64,000 bases of DNA. It comes from Anaerolinea thermolimosa (GTDB lineage: Bacteria > Chloroflexota > Anaerolineae > Anaerolineales > Anaerolineaceae). Shown piece after piece: positions 17,786 to 25,613 of the stretch. Positions within the stretch are counted from its first letter, which is position 1. Each line of letters starts with the position of its first letter. Made by a program: the position numbers and the translations under genes. The notes beneath the pieces are model-generated. The model did not search any database, was not told the DNA's origin, and saw only the letters and a list, made by a program, of their open reading frames with translations. The stretch spans positions 2,095,480 through 2,159,479 of the forward strand of contig NZ_DF967965.1 of assembly GCF_001050195.2 (NCBI RefSeq). The letters are read 5' to 3'.

Positions 17786-17797
17786 TGATTTCACCGC

Positions 17798-18529
17798 TTA
17801 CCGCCGAATGATCCGCCCCAACCCCTTCTCGCCGTTCTGACCAGAAGATGGCCTGGATGAATATTCGGGGGCGCTGAACAACTCGGCCAGCTCGCGGGCT
17901 CCTTCGAGGTCAGCCACCGCAAGAATCTCATCCCCTTCTTCGATGGCAGTCACCCCACGAGGGATCATCACCTCACCCTTGCGAATAATAGCAGCAATCA
18001 CCACATGTTCAGGCAGCGGTAAATCTTTAATCGCCTTCCCCACCGCCCGCGCACCTGCCGGGATCTTTTCCTCTACCAGTGAGTAATTCCCCCGGCGTAA
18101 CTTGACCAGGGTAATCATATCGCCAAGAGACATTTCCTCTTGAATTAAACTAGCCAGAATTTCAGCCTGGTTAACAGCCACATCTACATAAAATTTCGAG
18201 TCGAACAGCCAGGCATTGCGCGGATTATTCACTCGGGCAATCGTCCTGCGGGTGTGATAAAGAGTACGCGCCAGATAGCAAAGGGTCAGGTTGTTTTCAT
18301 CGGAGGTGGTGGTAGCCGCCAGTACATCAGCATCCCGAATACCTGCCTGCTCCAGTACTTTCAGATCCATCACATCCCCTTCGACAATCACCTCGGTGGG
18401 CAACTCAAGGTGAATGCGGCTTAAAACGTCAGGGCGATTCTCTACCACACGCACATCGTGATCCATGGCAATTAAGAGCGAGGCCAGTTGAGCGCCGGTT
18501 CGGCCACCACTGCAAATTAGAACAAACAT
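17798..18529 (-). CDS. TrkA/RCK-type potassium channel regulator (second of pair)
   Basis: 243 residues from ATG 18529 (MFVLICSGGRTGAQLASLL), which has an AAGGAGG ribosome-binding site and lies just after the previous stop. The RCK N-terminal Rossmann domain covers about residues 1-125, with VEGDVMDLKVLEQAGI. A TrkA-C domain follows near SLVEEKIPAGARAVGKAI. The nucleotide loop is GGRTG rather than GxGxxG, so ligand specificity may differ from the neighbour. In relatives these cytosolic subunits gate potassium uptake in response to nucleotides or c-di-AMP. It shares an operon with a KimA-like transporter. Confidence 0.88.
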   Translation of the reverse strand: MFVLICSGGRTGAQLASLLIAMDHDVRVVENRPDVLSRIHLELPTEVIVEGDVMDLKVLEQAGIRDADVLAATTTSDENNLTLCYLARTLYHTRRTIARVNNPRNAWLFDSKFYVDVAVNQAEILASLIQEEMSLGDMITLVKLRRGNYSLVEEKIPAGARAVGKAIKDLPLPEHVVIAAIIRKGEVMIPRGVTAIEEGDEILAVADLEGARELAELFSAPEYSSRPSSGQNGEKGLGRIIRR

Positions 18530-18530
18530 A

Positions 18531-19196
18531 TCAGGCCTCCTTCCCATGCATCCCGCGAATGTGGGCACGCAACAATTCCGCCCCCTCAAGCGTTGCGCTC
18601 ACATGCAGAATATCCCCTGCTTGCAGTACCATTTTCAGGTCAGGAAGCATGGCTCTTCCGGCCCGCGTCACGGCCACCGGGGCACATTCTTCTTCATTTA
18701 CAATTTCTCCCAGTTTTTTCCCGGCGCAATTTTCAGGGATAGCTACTTCGTAAACCTCTACTTCACCATTCCCTGCCGAGAAGACAGCCCGTATATCTGC
18801 ATGGTACATCATCTCTTCCATCCGCTGGGCTCCCCAGCTGGCTGCACTGACCATCTGAAGACCATAGGCTTCCAAAATTGGGCGGTAGCGCGGGTCATAG
18901 TTACGCACCACCACATTCGGGACATGATACACGGTTAAAGCCACATGTCCAACCACCCCGTTGAGAACATCCGAATTGGTCACCGCCGCCAGCGATTCGG
19001 CGTTTTCAATCCCTGCTCGACGGAGAACATCCCGGTTTAAAGCATCCCCTTCATTAAACTTCCCGTGAAAGTCTGACGGCAGGGTGGCAAAGGCTTTTTC
19101 ATCAATATCCACGACGGAGACTTCATGACCAGCCTGAAACAGCCGGTAAGCCAGCTCAGCTCCAAGTCGACCACATCCAACTACGATAGCTTTCAT
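18531..19196 (-). CDS. TrkA/RCK-type potassium channel regulator (first of pair)
   Basis: 221 residues from ATG 19196 (MKAIVVGCGRLGAELAYRLF), preceded by GGAAAGGATCT. It has an intact GCGRLG nucleotide-binding loop, the acidic VVDID at the end of strand 2, and a TrkA-C domain near VYEVAIPENCAGKKLGEIV. It is one of two different RCK proteins encoded side by side, which could form a hetero-oligomeric ring. It lies 19 bases after the KimA-like gene, whose product is the likely partner. Confidence 0.88.
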   Translation of the reverse strand: MKAIVVGCGRLGAELAYRLFQAGHEVSVVDIDEKAFATLPSDFHGKFNEGDALNRDVLRRAGIENAESLAAVTNSDVLNGVVGHVALTVYHVPNVVVRNYDPRYRPILEAYGLQMVSAASWGAQRMEEMMYHADIRAVFSAGNGEVEVYEVAIPENCAGKKLGEIVNEEECAPVAVTRAGRAMLPDLKMVLQAGDILHVSATLEGAELLRAHIRGMHGKEA

Positions 19197-19215
19197 AGAT
19201 CCTTTCCTGTTCCCT

Positions 19216-21159
19216 TCAATCAACCAGATAGGGAACGTTAGTAACCACAATGTCAGGATAATACATCAATTCATGCTGTAACGCTTCTGCAGTTTTGGTG
19301 TGCAACAGATTCGTCCAGCGCTTCTTTGAAACAAATTGAGGAACAATAATGGTGATCACCTCGTTGGGTTGCCGCCTCCGATAAATATCTTCAATGTAAT
19401 CCAAAAGCGGCTCCATAAACCGGCGGTACGACGATTCAATGATGACCAGTCGCACGCCATCGCCCCATTGCTCCCATTTTTTTCGAATGCGTTCGGTTTC
19501 TTCTGGATTGATCGAAACATGCACTGCAGTAATATCATCGGTCAGTGTACGTGCGTAACGCAGAGCTGCCAGGCTCCCCCGATGCACCCCGCCAATCGGC
19601 AGCAACACCCGGTTACGGGGTACACGCGGCACCGGACTGCCATAATGCTCCAGCGAAAGCTTGGCCGCTACACTCTGATAATGGCTCTGAATCACCGTGA
19701 AAAGGATCACCACCAGTGGAATGATGATTAACACCACCCAGGCCCCGTCGGTGAACTTGGTTACCGCAAAAATGATCATTACAAAGAAGGTCATCAGAGC
19801 ACCCAGGCCATTTAAAACCATCTTCACCTGCCACCCGGGCTGGTAGCGGAGCACTGAACCGCGCTCCTTGAGTTCCTCTTTTTCCTTTAAGTGCCCGATT
19901 TTCCACCAGCGCCGCGCCATGCCGGATTGAGAAAGTGTGAAGGAGATAAAAACCCCAATGGCATAAAGCGGAATCAACCGGGTAACACTCGCCTGGAACA
20001 CGACAATGAGGAGGGAAGCCAGTAAAGCAAGTACAGCAATCCCTCTGGAAAAGACCAGCCGGCTCCCCCGATAAGTCAACTGACGGGGTAACAATCCATC
20101 TGCCGCAGTAATAGCACTCAACCGGGGAAAATCAGCAAACGAAGTGTTCGCCGCCATAATGAGAATGATTGTTGTCGCCGAAATGACCATCAGGTAGAGC
20201 ACGCCGCGTCCATCAAAGACGGTTCGAGCGATCTGAGAAATAACAGTCTCTACTTCAGAAGGCACTGCCTGAATATGTCCCGCCAGGAAAGAGACAGACA
20301 GGACCATAGACCCAAGGATGGACGACATCCAGATCAGTGTTATCCCGGCGTTTCGGCTTCGCGGTTCCTTAAAAGCGGGAATTCCATCAGAGATGGCCTC
20401 AATACCAGTAAGGGCTGTGGTTCCATTGGAGAAGGCACGCAACAGCAGGAAGAGCGTCAGCGCCTGCGGGGCATAGAGCAGCTCCAAAGCCGGGGGATCA
20501 ACCACCATTCCCAGGTTCCCGGTAAAGTAGCGCACCAACCCCACAATAATAGTGATGAACATCATCACCACAAAGAAATACGTCGGAATGGCAAACACCA
20601 CACCCGACTCTCTCACCCCCCGAAGGTTAACCATCATAATAAAGAACACCAGCCCAACCGCCAGAAAAACCCGGTAAGGATAAAACTGCGGGTAAGCTGA
20701 AATGATCTGTGCCACACCGGAGGAAATCGATACGGCTACCGTAAGAATATAGTCCGTTAAAATGGCCGCGGCTGCGATCTTTGCCGGCAGAAGACCAAGG
20801 TTATCTCGAGAGACAATATAAGCCCCACCACCGTTCGGGTAGGCATGGATGGTCTGCTCATAAGACAGGGTTACAATGGCTAACAGGCCTACAATTACAA
20901 GGGAGATCGGGAAAACCAGCCCGTAGGCCGCCGGGCCGATGACAATGAGGATAGCAAGAATTTCCTGCGTGGCATAGGCTGTCGAAGAAAGCGCATCCGA
21001 GGCAAAAACCGCCAGCCCGATCAATTTTCCAATCGTTTGATGAGGAGCATCTGCCGTAGCTAATGGCCTGCCAATCAGAAGAGTCCAGAGATTGCGCGGA
21101 GGTTCTTCGCGGTTAGGCCGGTGTAAAACGGTAGTGCCATTGTGATCTTCGATATTCAT
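19216..21159 (-). CDS. KimA-like APC-superfamily potassium transporter with C-terminal USP-like domain
   Basis: This 647-residue protein has twelve predicted helices followed by a cytosolic domain of about 150 residues. Signature stretches are AVFASDALSSTAYATQEIL (residues 50-68), YPNGGGAYIVSRDNLG and LTDYILTVAVSISSG. These match the KimA/KUP-type branch of the APC superfamily, including B. subtilis KimA, a proton-coupled potassium importer. The C-terminal part (RVLLPIGGVHRGSLAALRYA) resembles a universal-stress-protein fold, as in KimA, where it binds c-di-AMP. Two RCK genes follow in the same operon. Amino-acid transport remains an alternative, but the genetic context favours potassium. Confidence 0.82.
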   Translation of the reverse strand: MNIEDHNGTTVLHRPNREEPPRNLWTLLIGRPLATADAPHQTIGKLIGLAVFASDALSSTAYATQEILAILIVIGPAAYGLVFPISLVIVGLLAIVTLSYEQTIHAYPNGGGAYIVSRDNLGLLPAKIAAAAILTDYILTVAVSISSGVAQIISAYPQFYPYRVFLAVGLVFFIMMVNLRGVRESGVVFAIPTYFFVVMMFITIIVGLVRYFTGNLGMVVDPPALELLYAPQALTLFLLLRAFSNGTTALTGIEAISDGIPAFKEPRSRNAGITLIWMSSILGSMVLSVSFLAGHIQAVPSEVETVISQIARTVFDGRGVLYLMVISATTIILIMAANTSFADFPRLSAITAADGLLPRQLTYRGSRLVFSRGIAVLALLASLLIVVFQASVTRLIPLYAIGVFISFTLSQSGMARRWWKIGHLKEKEELKERGSVLRYQPGWQVKMVLNGLGALMTFFVMIIFAVTKFTDGAWVVLIIIPLVVILFTVIQSHYQSVAAKLSLEHYGSPVPRVPRNRVLLPIGGVHRGSLAALRYARTLTDDITAVHVSINPEETERIRKKWEQWGDGVRLVIIESSYRRFMEPLLDYIEDIYRRRQPNEVITIIVPQFVSKKRWTNLLHTKTAEALQHELMYYPDIVVTNVPYLVD

Positions 21160-21198
21160 AGATTAATCTCGCATTAATCCTCACCACACAGAAATGGG

Positions 21199-21227
21199 AT
21201 TATATATCCCGATCATCGGGGCGTCAA
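21199..21227 (-). promoter_or_regulatory. Promoter of the KimA-like/trkA operon with palindrome in the spacer
   Basis: Minus-strand TTGACG (21222-21227) and TATAAT (21199-21204) are exactly 17 bases apart. The spacer contains the palindrome CCCGATCATCGGG (21208-21220; 6-bp arms, one central base), a likely operator. The leader is only about 30 bases, too short for a ydaO-type c-di-AMP riboswitch. Confidence 0.82.
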
Positions 21228-21446
21228 GAAAAATTAAACCCGCCCCCCTTTCATAATTACTTCCTTTATATCACCTCCCCGCCAGAGGTCAATCCTTCTG
21301 GCTCCCTCTGATATGAAACTGTAAATTCCTCACTCACCCTGGTAGTTTTATCGTAACTTTTTCAGGAAAAATGGGTTTTAACGCATGGATTTAACCCGGA
21401 TTATCCACATTTTTCAAATTTCAATCGCCTGGCTCAGGAGGAATGC

Positions 21447-22304
21447 ATGTCCAGAGTTGCCGTTGTGACTGATAGCACGGCCTATCTACCCCGCGAATTA
21501 ATGGAACGACTTCACATCCACTTTGTCCCCCTTCAACTCATCTGGGGCGATGAAACCTATCGGGATGGCATTGACATTACCCCCGAAGCGTTTTATACCC
21601 GTCTGCCCCATTCGAAAACGATGCCGACCACTTCTCAGCCTTCACCGGCGGCTTTCCGGGTGGTATACGAAGACCTTCTCCACAAAGGGAATGACATTCT
21701 GAGCATTCATATTTCCTCAAAACTGTCCGGCACTATCGATTCGGCCACTCAGGCACGTCAGGCGTTTCCTGACGCTGCCATTGAAGTGATCGACTCGCTT
21801 TCCACCTCCATGGGGATGGGTTTTGCCGTTCTGGAAGCCGCTCGTGCCGCAGAACAGGGCGCTACTCTCGCCGAGTGTAAAACCATTGCTGAAAAAGCTC
21901 TTGCCAACAGCCGGGTGTTTTTCCTGGTCAGAACTCTCGAATTCCTGCATCGGGGTGGGCGTATCGGAGGCGCTCAGGCCTTCGTAGGTACAGCCTTAAA
22001 CCTCAAACCCATCCTCGAATTACGTGATGGACGCATTGAGGCACTCGACCGGGTGCGAACCTGGAATAAAGCACTTGACCGTCTGGTGGAGATTTATGCT
22101 GAAGCCGTTGCCGGGCGAAAACCCTTGCGCATTGCCGTGTTACATGCCAATGCCGAAGAAGAGGCGCAGCGCCTGATGGAACGGGTGAAATCCATCTTTA
22201 ACGTAAACGACATTCGTGAAACCACGATCGTCCCCGTAAGCCCGGTAATTGGTGCGCACACTGGGCCAGGTTGTGTAGGGCTTACCTTTACTGCAGGGAT
22301 GTAA
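21447..22304 (+). CDS. DegV family fatty-acid-binding protein (FakB-like)
   Basis: This 285-residue protein has the two-domain DegV fold. It begins RVAVVTDSTAYLPRELMER and has TSQPSPAAFRVVYEDLL, ISSKLSGTIDSATQA, GRIGGAQAFVGTALNLKPIL and a C-terminal VIGAHTGPGCVGL. Family members bind a fatty acid in a buried pocket and present it to a FakA-type kinase; no fakA lies nearby. AGGAGG precedes the ATG. The DUF1015 gene follows after 82 bases. Confidence 0.92.
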   Translation: MSRVAVVTDSTAYLPRELMERLHIHFVPLQLIWGDETYRDGIDITPEAFYTRLPHSKTMPTTSQPSPAAFRVVYEDLLHKGNDILSIHISSKLSGTIDSATQARQAFPDAAIEVIDSLSTSMGMGFAVLEAARAAEQGATLAECKTIAEKALANSRVFFLVRTLEFLHRGGRIGGAQAFVGTALNLKPILELRDGRIEALDRVRTWNKALDRLVEIYAEAVAGRKPLRIAVLHANAEEEAQRLMERVKSIFNVNDIRETTIVPVSPVIGAHTGPGCVGLTFTAGM

Positions 22305-22386
22305 TCTTTTCTTCTGGCAAGTGATGACCCTTTCGGGCTGGTCAATCCGGCCCGATAATGTTTTAATCAACAAGAACAGGAGGTTT

Positions 22387-23700
22387 ATGCGCACCTATTC
22401 GGATATTGCACTTCAGGTGGACGAGATTCTCATCCCCCGGAAAGATATTGACCTGAAAAAATGGGCGGTCATCGCTTGTGACCAGTTTACCTCTCAGCCA
22501 GATTACTGGGATCAGGTACGAGCCTTTGTTGGAAACGCTCCCTCCACTTTCCATCTCATTCTGCCAGAGGTTTACCTGGGGAGTCCGGATGAGCCAGAAA
22601 GGGTGGCCGCCATTCAGGCTACCATGCGGGCCTATCTCGACCAAAACCTTCTCGTTCCGCATGAGGGAATGATCCTGGTGGAGCGCGTCGTAGACGGAAA
22701 AACTCGCCATGGCGTCATGGTAGCGCTGGATTTGGAGCAATACGACTTTCATAAAGGCGCTCAGACCTTGATTCGCGCCACCGAAGGCACCATCATCGAA
22801 CGTCTCCCCCCGCGGATCCGCATTCGCGAAGGAGCCTCCTTGGAATTGCCCCACATTCTGGTCTTGATCGATGATCCAGCCCGTACTGTGATCGAACCTC
22901 TCGTGGCCCGTAAAGACCGTCTTCCTTTACTTTATGAGACGGAACTTATGCTCGGAAGTGGCACCGTGCGTGGTTTTTCATTGACCTCGCCAGAAGTTGA
23001 AACAGAAATTGTGACCGCTCTGCGGAAACTGGCAGATCCTCAGGCTTTCAACGCTCGATACGGACTGAAATCCAATCTGCCTGTCCTCCTTTTTGCTGTT
23101 GGCGATGGCAACCATTCCCTTGCCACTGCCAGGGCCATCTGGGAGAAAATAAAAGACAAGGTCGGCATGCACCACCCGGCCCGATATGCGCTGGTCGAAA
23201 TTGAGAATATCCACGATCCCGGCCTGGCATTTGAACCCATCCACCGGGTTCTCTTTGGCGTTCGGGATTCGATTTTCTCAGCCATGGAACGTTTCTTCGG
23301 AGAACCTATTGCCACACAGCCCATGGCAACCCCCAGCGATATGATCGCTGCTGTGAAAACCGGCTCGCCTGAAAAGCAACGAATAGGCCTGGTAAGCGCC
23401 AGTGGGATAAGCGTTCTCGATCTACCTCCGTTGACCAATCTGCCTGTCGGAAGTCTGCAGACTTTTCTGGATACCTTTCTCAGAGATGGTGGTGCTGAAC
23501 GTATCGATTATGTACACGGAGACGAGGTGGTCTTCGACCTCGGAAGACAACCCGGAAATCTGGGGTTTTATCTCCCGGCCATGGCGAAAACTGATTTATT
23601 CAAAACCGTGATCCTCGATGGGGCACTTCCAAGAAAAACTTTCTCGATGGGCGAAGCCCACGAAAAGCGCTTTTACCTGGAAGCCCGGCGGATTGGGTAA
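22387..23700 (+). CDS. DUF1015 family protein (SerK-like)
   Basis: 437 residues from ATG 22387 (MRTYSDIALQVDEILIPR), preceded by a strong AGGAGG. DUF1015 landmarks are WAVIACDQFTSQPDYW, the FAVGDGNHSLATAR motif near residue 235 and HYVHGDE-like IDYVHGDEVVFDL near the end. Some members (SerK) phosphorylate free serine with ADP and belong to the ParB/sulfiredoxin-like fold; whether this one does is unknown. The small gene at 23720 follows closely. Confidence 0.85.
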   Translation: MRTYSDIALQVDEILIPRKDIDLKKWAVIACDQFTSQPDYWDQVRAFVGNAPSTFHLILPEVYLGSPDEPERVAAIQATMRAYLDQNLLVPHEGMILVERVVDGKTRHGVMVALDLEQYDFHKGAQTLIRATEGTIIERLPPRIRIREGASLELPHILVLIDDPARTVIEPLVARKDRLPLLYETELMLGSGTVRGFSLTSPEVETEIVTALRKLADPQAFNARYGLKSNLPVLLFAVGDGNHSLATARAIWEKIKDKVGMHHPARYALVEIENIHDPGLAFEPIHRVLFGVRDSIFSAMERFFGEPIATQPMATPSDMIAAVKTGSPEKQRIGLVSASGISVLDLPPLTNLPVGSLQTFLDTFLRDGGAERIDYVHGDEVVFDLGRQPGNLGFYLPAMAKTDLFKTVILDGALPRKTFSMGEAHEKRFYLEARRIG

Positions 23701-23719
23701 CCTCTCTGGAGAAAAGAAT

Positions 23720-24076
23720 ATGCGCCATTTCAATCCCCTCTCCATACCTGATGACGCCCTGCCGCCTGCCGGGGTACGAATTACCCAATTACAGGTAGAA
23801 CCTCTTGCCGATGGACGGCGTGTCAGGGTACTGGTCTCGGTTACTCCTTTTCAAAAGCGCCCCAACCTGGATGCCGTCATCATCGATGCCCTGGGAAATG
23901 AGGTCTCCAGCACATGCATCGTTGAGAGCGTGGATTTTGACATGGCTTTTACCATGCACCTTCGAACCTCCGAAGTAGGGGGCGCCTACACTCTGGTTGC
24001 CAGCCTTTCTTACCCTGAGGAAGGAGAGATCCATCAGTCTCGTCAGGAATTTCAGATCGCCCCGCCCGACCTGTAA
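23720..24076 (+). CDS. Hypothetical protein, probably beta-sandwich
   Basis: 118 residues from ATG 23720, behind GGAGAAAAG. I do not recognise the family. Alternating strands (ITQLQVEPLADGRRVRVLVS, YTLVASLSY) suggest an immunoglobulin-like beta-sandwich; there is no signal peptide or membrane segment. It lies 19 bases after the DUF1015 gene, probably in the same transcript, and ends before a convergent stem-loop. Confidence 0.65.
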   Translation: MRHFNPLSIPDDALPPAGVRITQLQVEPLADGRRVRVLVSVTPFQKRPNLDAVIIDALGNEVSSTCIVESVDFDMAFTMHLRTSEVGGAYTLVASLSYPEEGEIHQSRQEFQIAPPDL

Positions 24077-24082
24077 ACCGCC

Positions 24083-24109
24083 CTACCCGGAGAACAAAAC
24101 TCCGGGTAG
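24083..24109. terminator. Stem-loop between convergent genes
   Basis: CTACCCGGAG and CTCCGGGTAG form a perfect 10-bp stem with a 7-base loop, right after the stop at 24076 and before the convergent gene ending at 24161. T-runs are poor on both sides, so it is a candidate bidirectional terminator. Confidence 0.6.
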
Positions 24110-24160
24110 AGTTCTGAGTGAGTCTATGGGAGAGAAAACAAGTTCACTCAAGGTTCAGTC

Positions 24161-24382
24161 TCAAAACAGACTGCGAAGGACGAGTAAAAACCCGAAGATG
24201 ATTAACGGGATACCCACAATCAGGCCAACGATGGTCAGGCTTACAATAACCCCCGCAATCATCAAAACCAGGCCTACAATGGCCCCCACAATTCGGCCTG
24301 TAAACAGGATGATCCCTGCCACCAGCTTCCAGATCAACCAGAACGGCCATAAATACCAGGGAACTTGCTTTGAATCAGCCAT
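24161..24382 (-). CDS. Small two-helix membrane protein, unknown
   Basis: 73 residues with an aromatic N-terminus (WYLWPFWLIWKLVAG) and a long glycine-, valine- and isoleucine-rich stretch giving two helices (about residues 17-39 and 45-70). GGAGG lies at good spacing before the ATG at 24382. It is divergent from the LacI-type regulator. No family is recognised; similar short hydrophobic proteins are common in envelope maintenance, but no function can be assigned. Confidence 0.65.
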   Translation of the reverse strand: MADSKQVPWYLWPFWLIWKLVAGIILFTGRIVGAIVGLVLMIAGVIVSLTIVGLIVGIPLIIFGFLLVLRSLF

Positions 24383-24429
24383 GACTTACCTCCATGCTTT
24401 GTATACGATGAACCCCGGAAAAAGTTTCA

Positions 24430-24458
24430 TTGACGCGTCATATTTTTTGTGCTATGCT
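24430..24458 (+). promoter_or_regulatory. Promoter of the arabinose regulator gene
   Basis: TTGACG (24430-24435) and TATGCT (24453-24458) are separated by 17 bases, about 55 bases before the LacI-type gene. Confidence 0.7.
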
Positions 24459-24467
24459 ATTCATAGC
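24451..24467 (+). promoter_or_regulatory. Candidate operator overlapping the -10 of the LacI-type gene
   Basis: GCTATG and CATAGC form a perfect 6-bp inverted repeat with a 5-base spacer that overlaps the -10 element. LacI-family regulators commonly repress their own gene from such a site. It does not match the common CG-centred LacI consensus, so a different regulator is possible. Confidence 0.45.
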
Positions 24468-24511
24468 TTTCGTGAACGATAACGGATATTTCACCAACCA
24501 GAGCCTGCTCG

Positions 24512-25552
24512 ATGAAACCCAAAAAGAGTGTGACGATCAAGGATGTGGCCCGGGTGGCCGGCGTTTCAGCTCAGACCGTCTCCCGCGTCCTCAATGACCG
24601 GCCAGACGTTTCAGATGAGACACGCCAGCGCATTCGCGGCATTATCCACGAACTGGGTTATGCACCTAACATCATCGCCCGCAGTCTTATTCAGGGACGG
24701 AGCAACACCATAGGGGTTGTTGGGTACGGCCTCGGATATTACGGCCCCTCTCGCACCCTTACCGGCATTGAACGGCAGGCGAATCAGCTCGGTTACTCGC
24801 TTTTGCTCAGTTTACTGCGCGACCCCGATACCTCCACCGGCGAATCTCTTCTGCCAAACCTGCTCATGCGTAAAGTAGATGGCATCATCTGGGCAGTGCC
24901 CGAAATTGGGGAACACCGCGCAGCCCTGCTGGAAACAGTTCGAAATATCCCCGTTCCCATTGTTTTCATTAATATGGAGCCCCGACCCGATTTGAACGTT
25001 GTCGCCATCGACAACTTCAACGCTGCCCGTAAAGCGGTGTTTCACCTGCTGGAACAGGGTTACCGAAAAATCGGCGTCATCACCGGTCCACCGACGTGGT
25101 GGGAATCCCGGCAGAGAGAGGCCGGATGGCGAAGTGCCATGCAAGAAGCCGGTTTCCTCTCCGCTCACGAGCTGGAGCAGCTGTGTGTGGCCGGTGACTG
25201 GTACCCTGAAAGCGGGAGCCGTGGTCTGGAAGAACTTCTCACCCGCAACCCTTCCCTCGAAGCCGTGTTTGCATTCAACGACCCCATGGCGCTTGGGGTG
25301 CTCAAAACCGCTCAACGCCTCGGCAGGCGCGTCCCTGATGACCTGGCCGTGGTCGGTTTCGATGACACCCCCGAAGCCGACTACTTCTCTCCGCCCCTCA
25401 CCACCCTGCGCCAGCCCCTGATCGAGCTGGGGGGGCAGGCTGTCCAGCTTCTTCACCGCCTGCTCACCACTCCAGAATCACCATCCACGCCTGAACAAAT
25501 CTGGCTACAATCCGAATTGGTGGTACGTTCCAGCTCCATTTCGTCTCGCTAA
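24512..25552 (+). CDS. LacI-family transcriptional regulator, probably of arabinose use
   Basis: This 346-residue protein has an N-terminal helix-turn-helix (VTIKDVARVAGVSAQTVSRV, residues 6-25), then a hinge helix (NIIARSLIQGRS) and a periplasmic-binding-protein-like sensor domain with GVVGYGLGYYGPS, IGVITGP and LAVVGFDDTPEADY. It heads the isomerase-kinase-epimerase genes, so the effector is probably L-arabinose or a downstream intermediate; this is inference from context. Confidence 0.88.
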   Translation: MKPKKSVTIKDVARVAGVSAQTVSRVLNDRPDVSDETRQRIRGIIHELGYAPNIIARSLIQGRSNTIGVVGYGLGYYGPSRTLTGIERQANQLGYSLLLSLLRDPDTSTGESLLPNLLMRKVDGIIWAVPEIGEHRAALLETVRNIPVPIVFINMEPRPDLNVVAIDNFNAARKAVFHLLEQGYRKIGVITGPPTWWESRQREAGWRSAMQEAGFLSAHELEQLCVAGDWYPESGSRGLEELLTRNPSLEAVFAFNDPMALGVLKTAQRLGRRVPDDLAVVGFDDTPEADYFSPPLTTLRQPLIELGGQAVQLLHRLLTTPESPSTPEQIWLQSELVVRSSSISSR

Positions 25553-25613
25553 CCCTTATCCCATCGGGCTGAGGGATTTTCAATCCATTTATTTTTCAGA
25601 AGGAGTGTTGACC

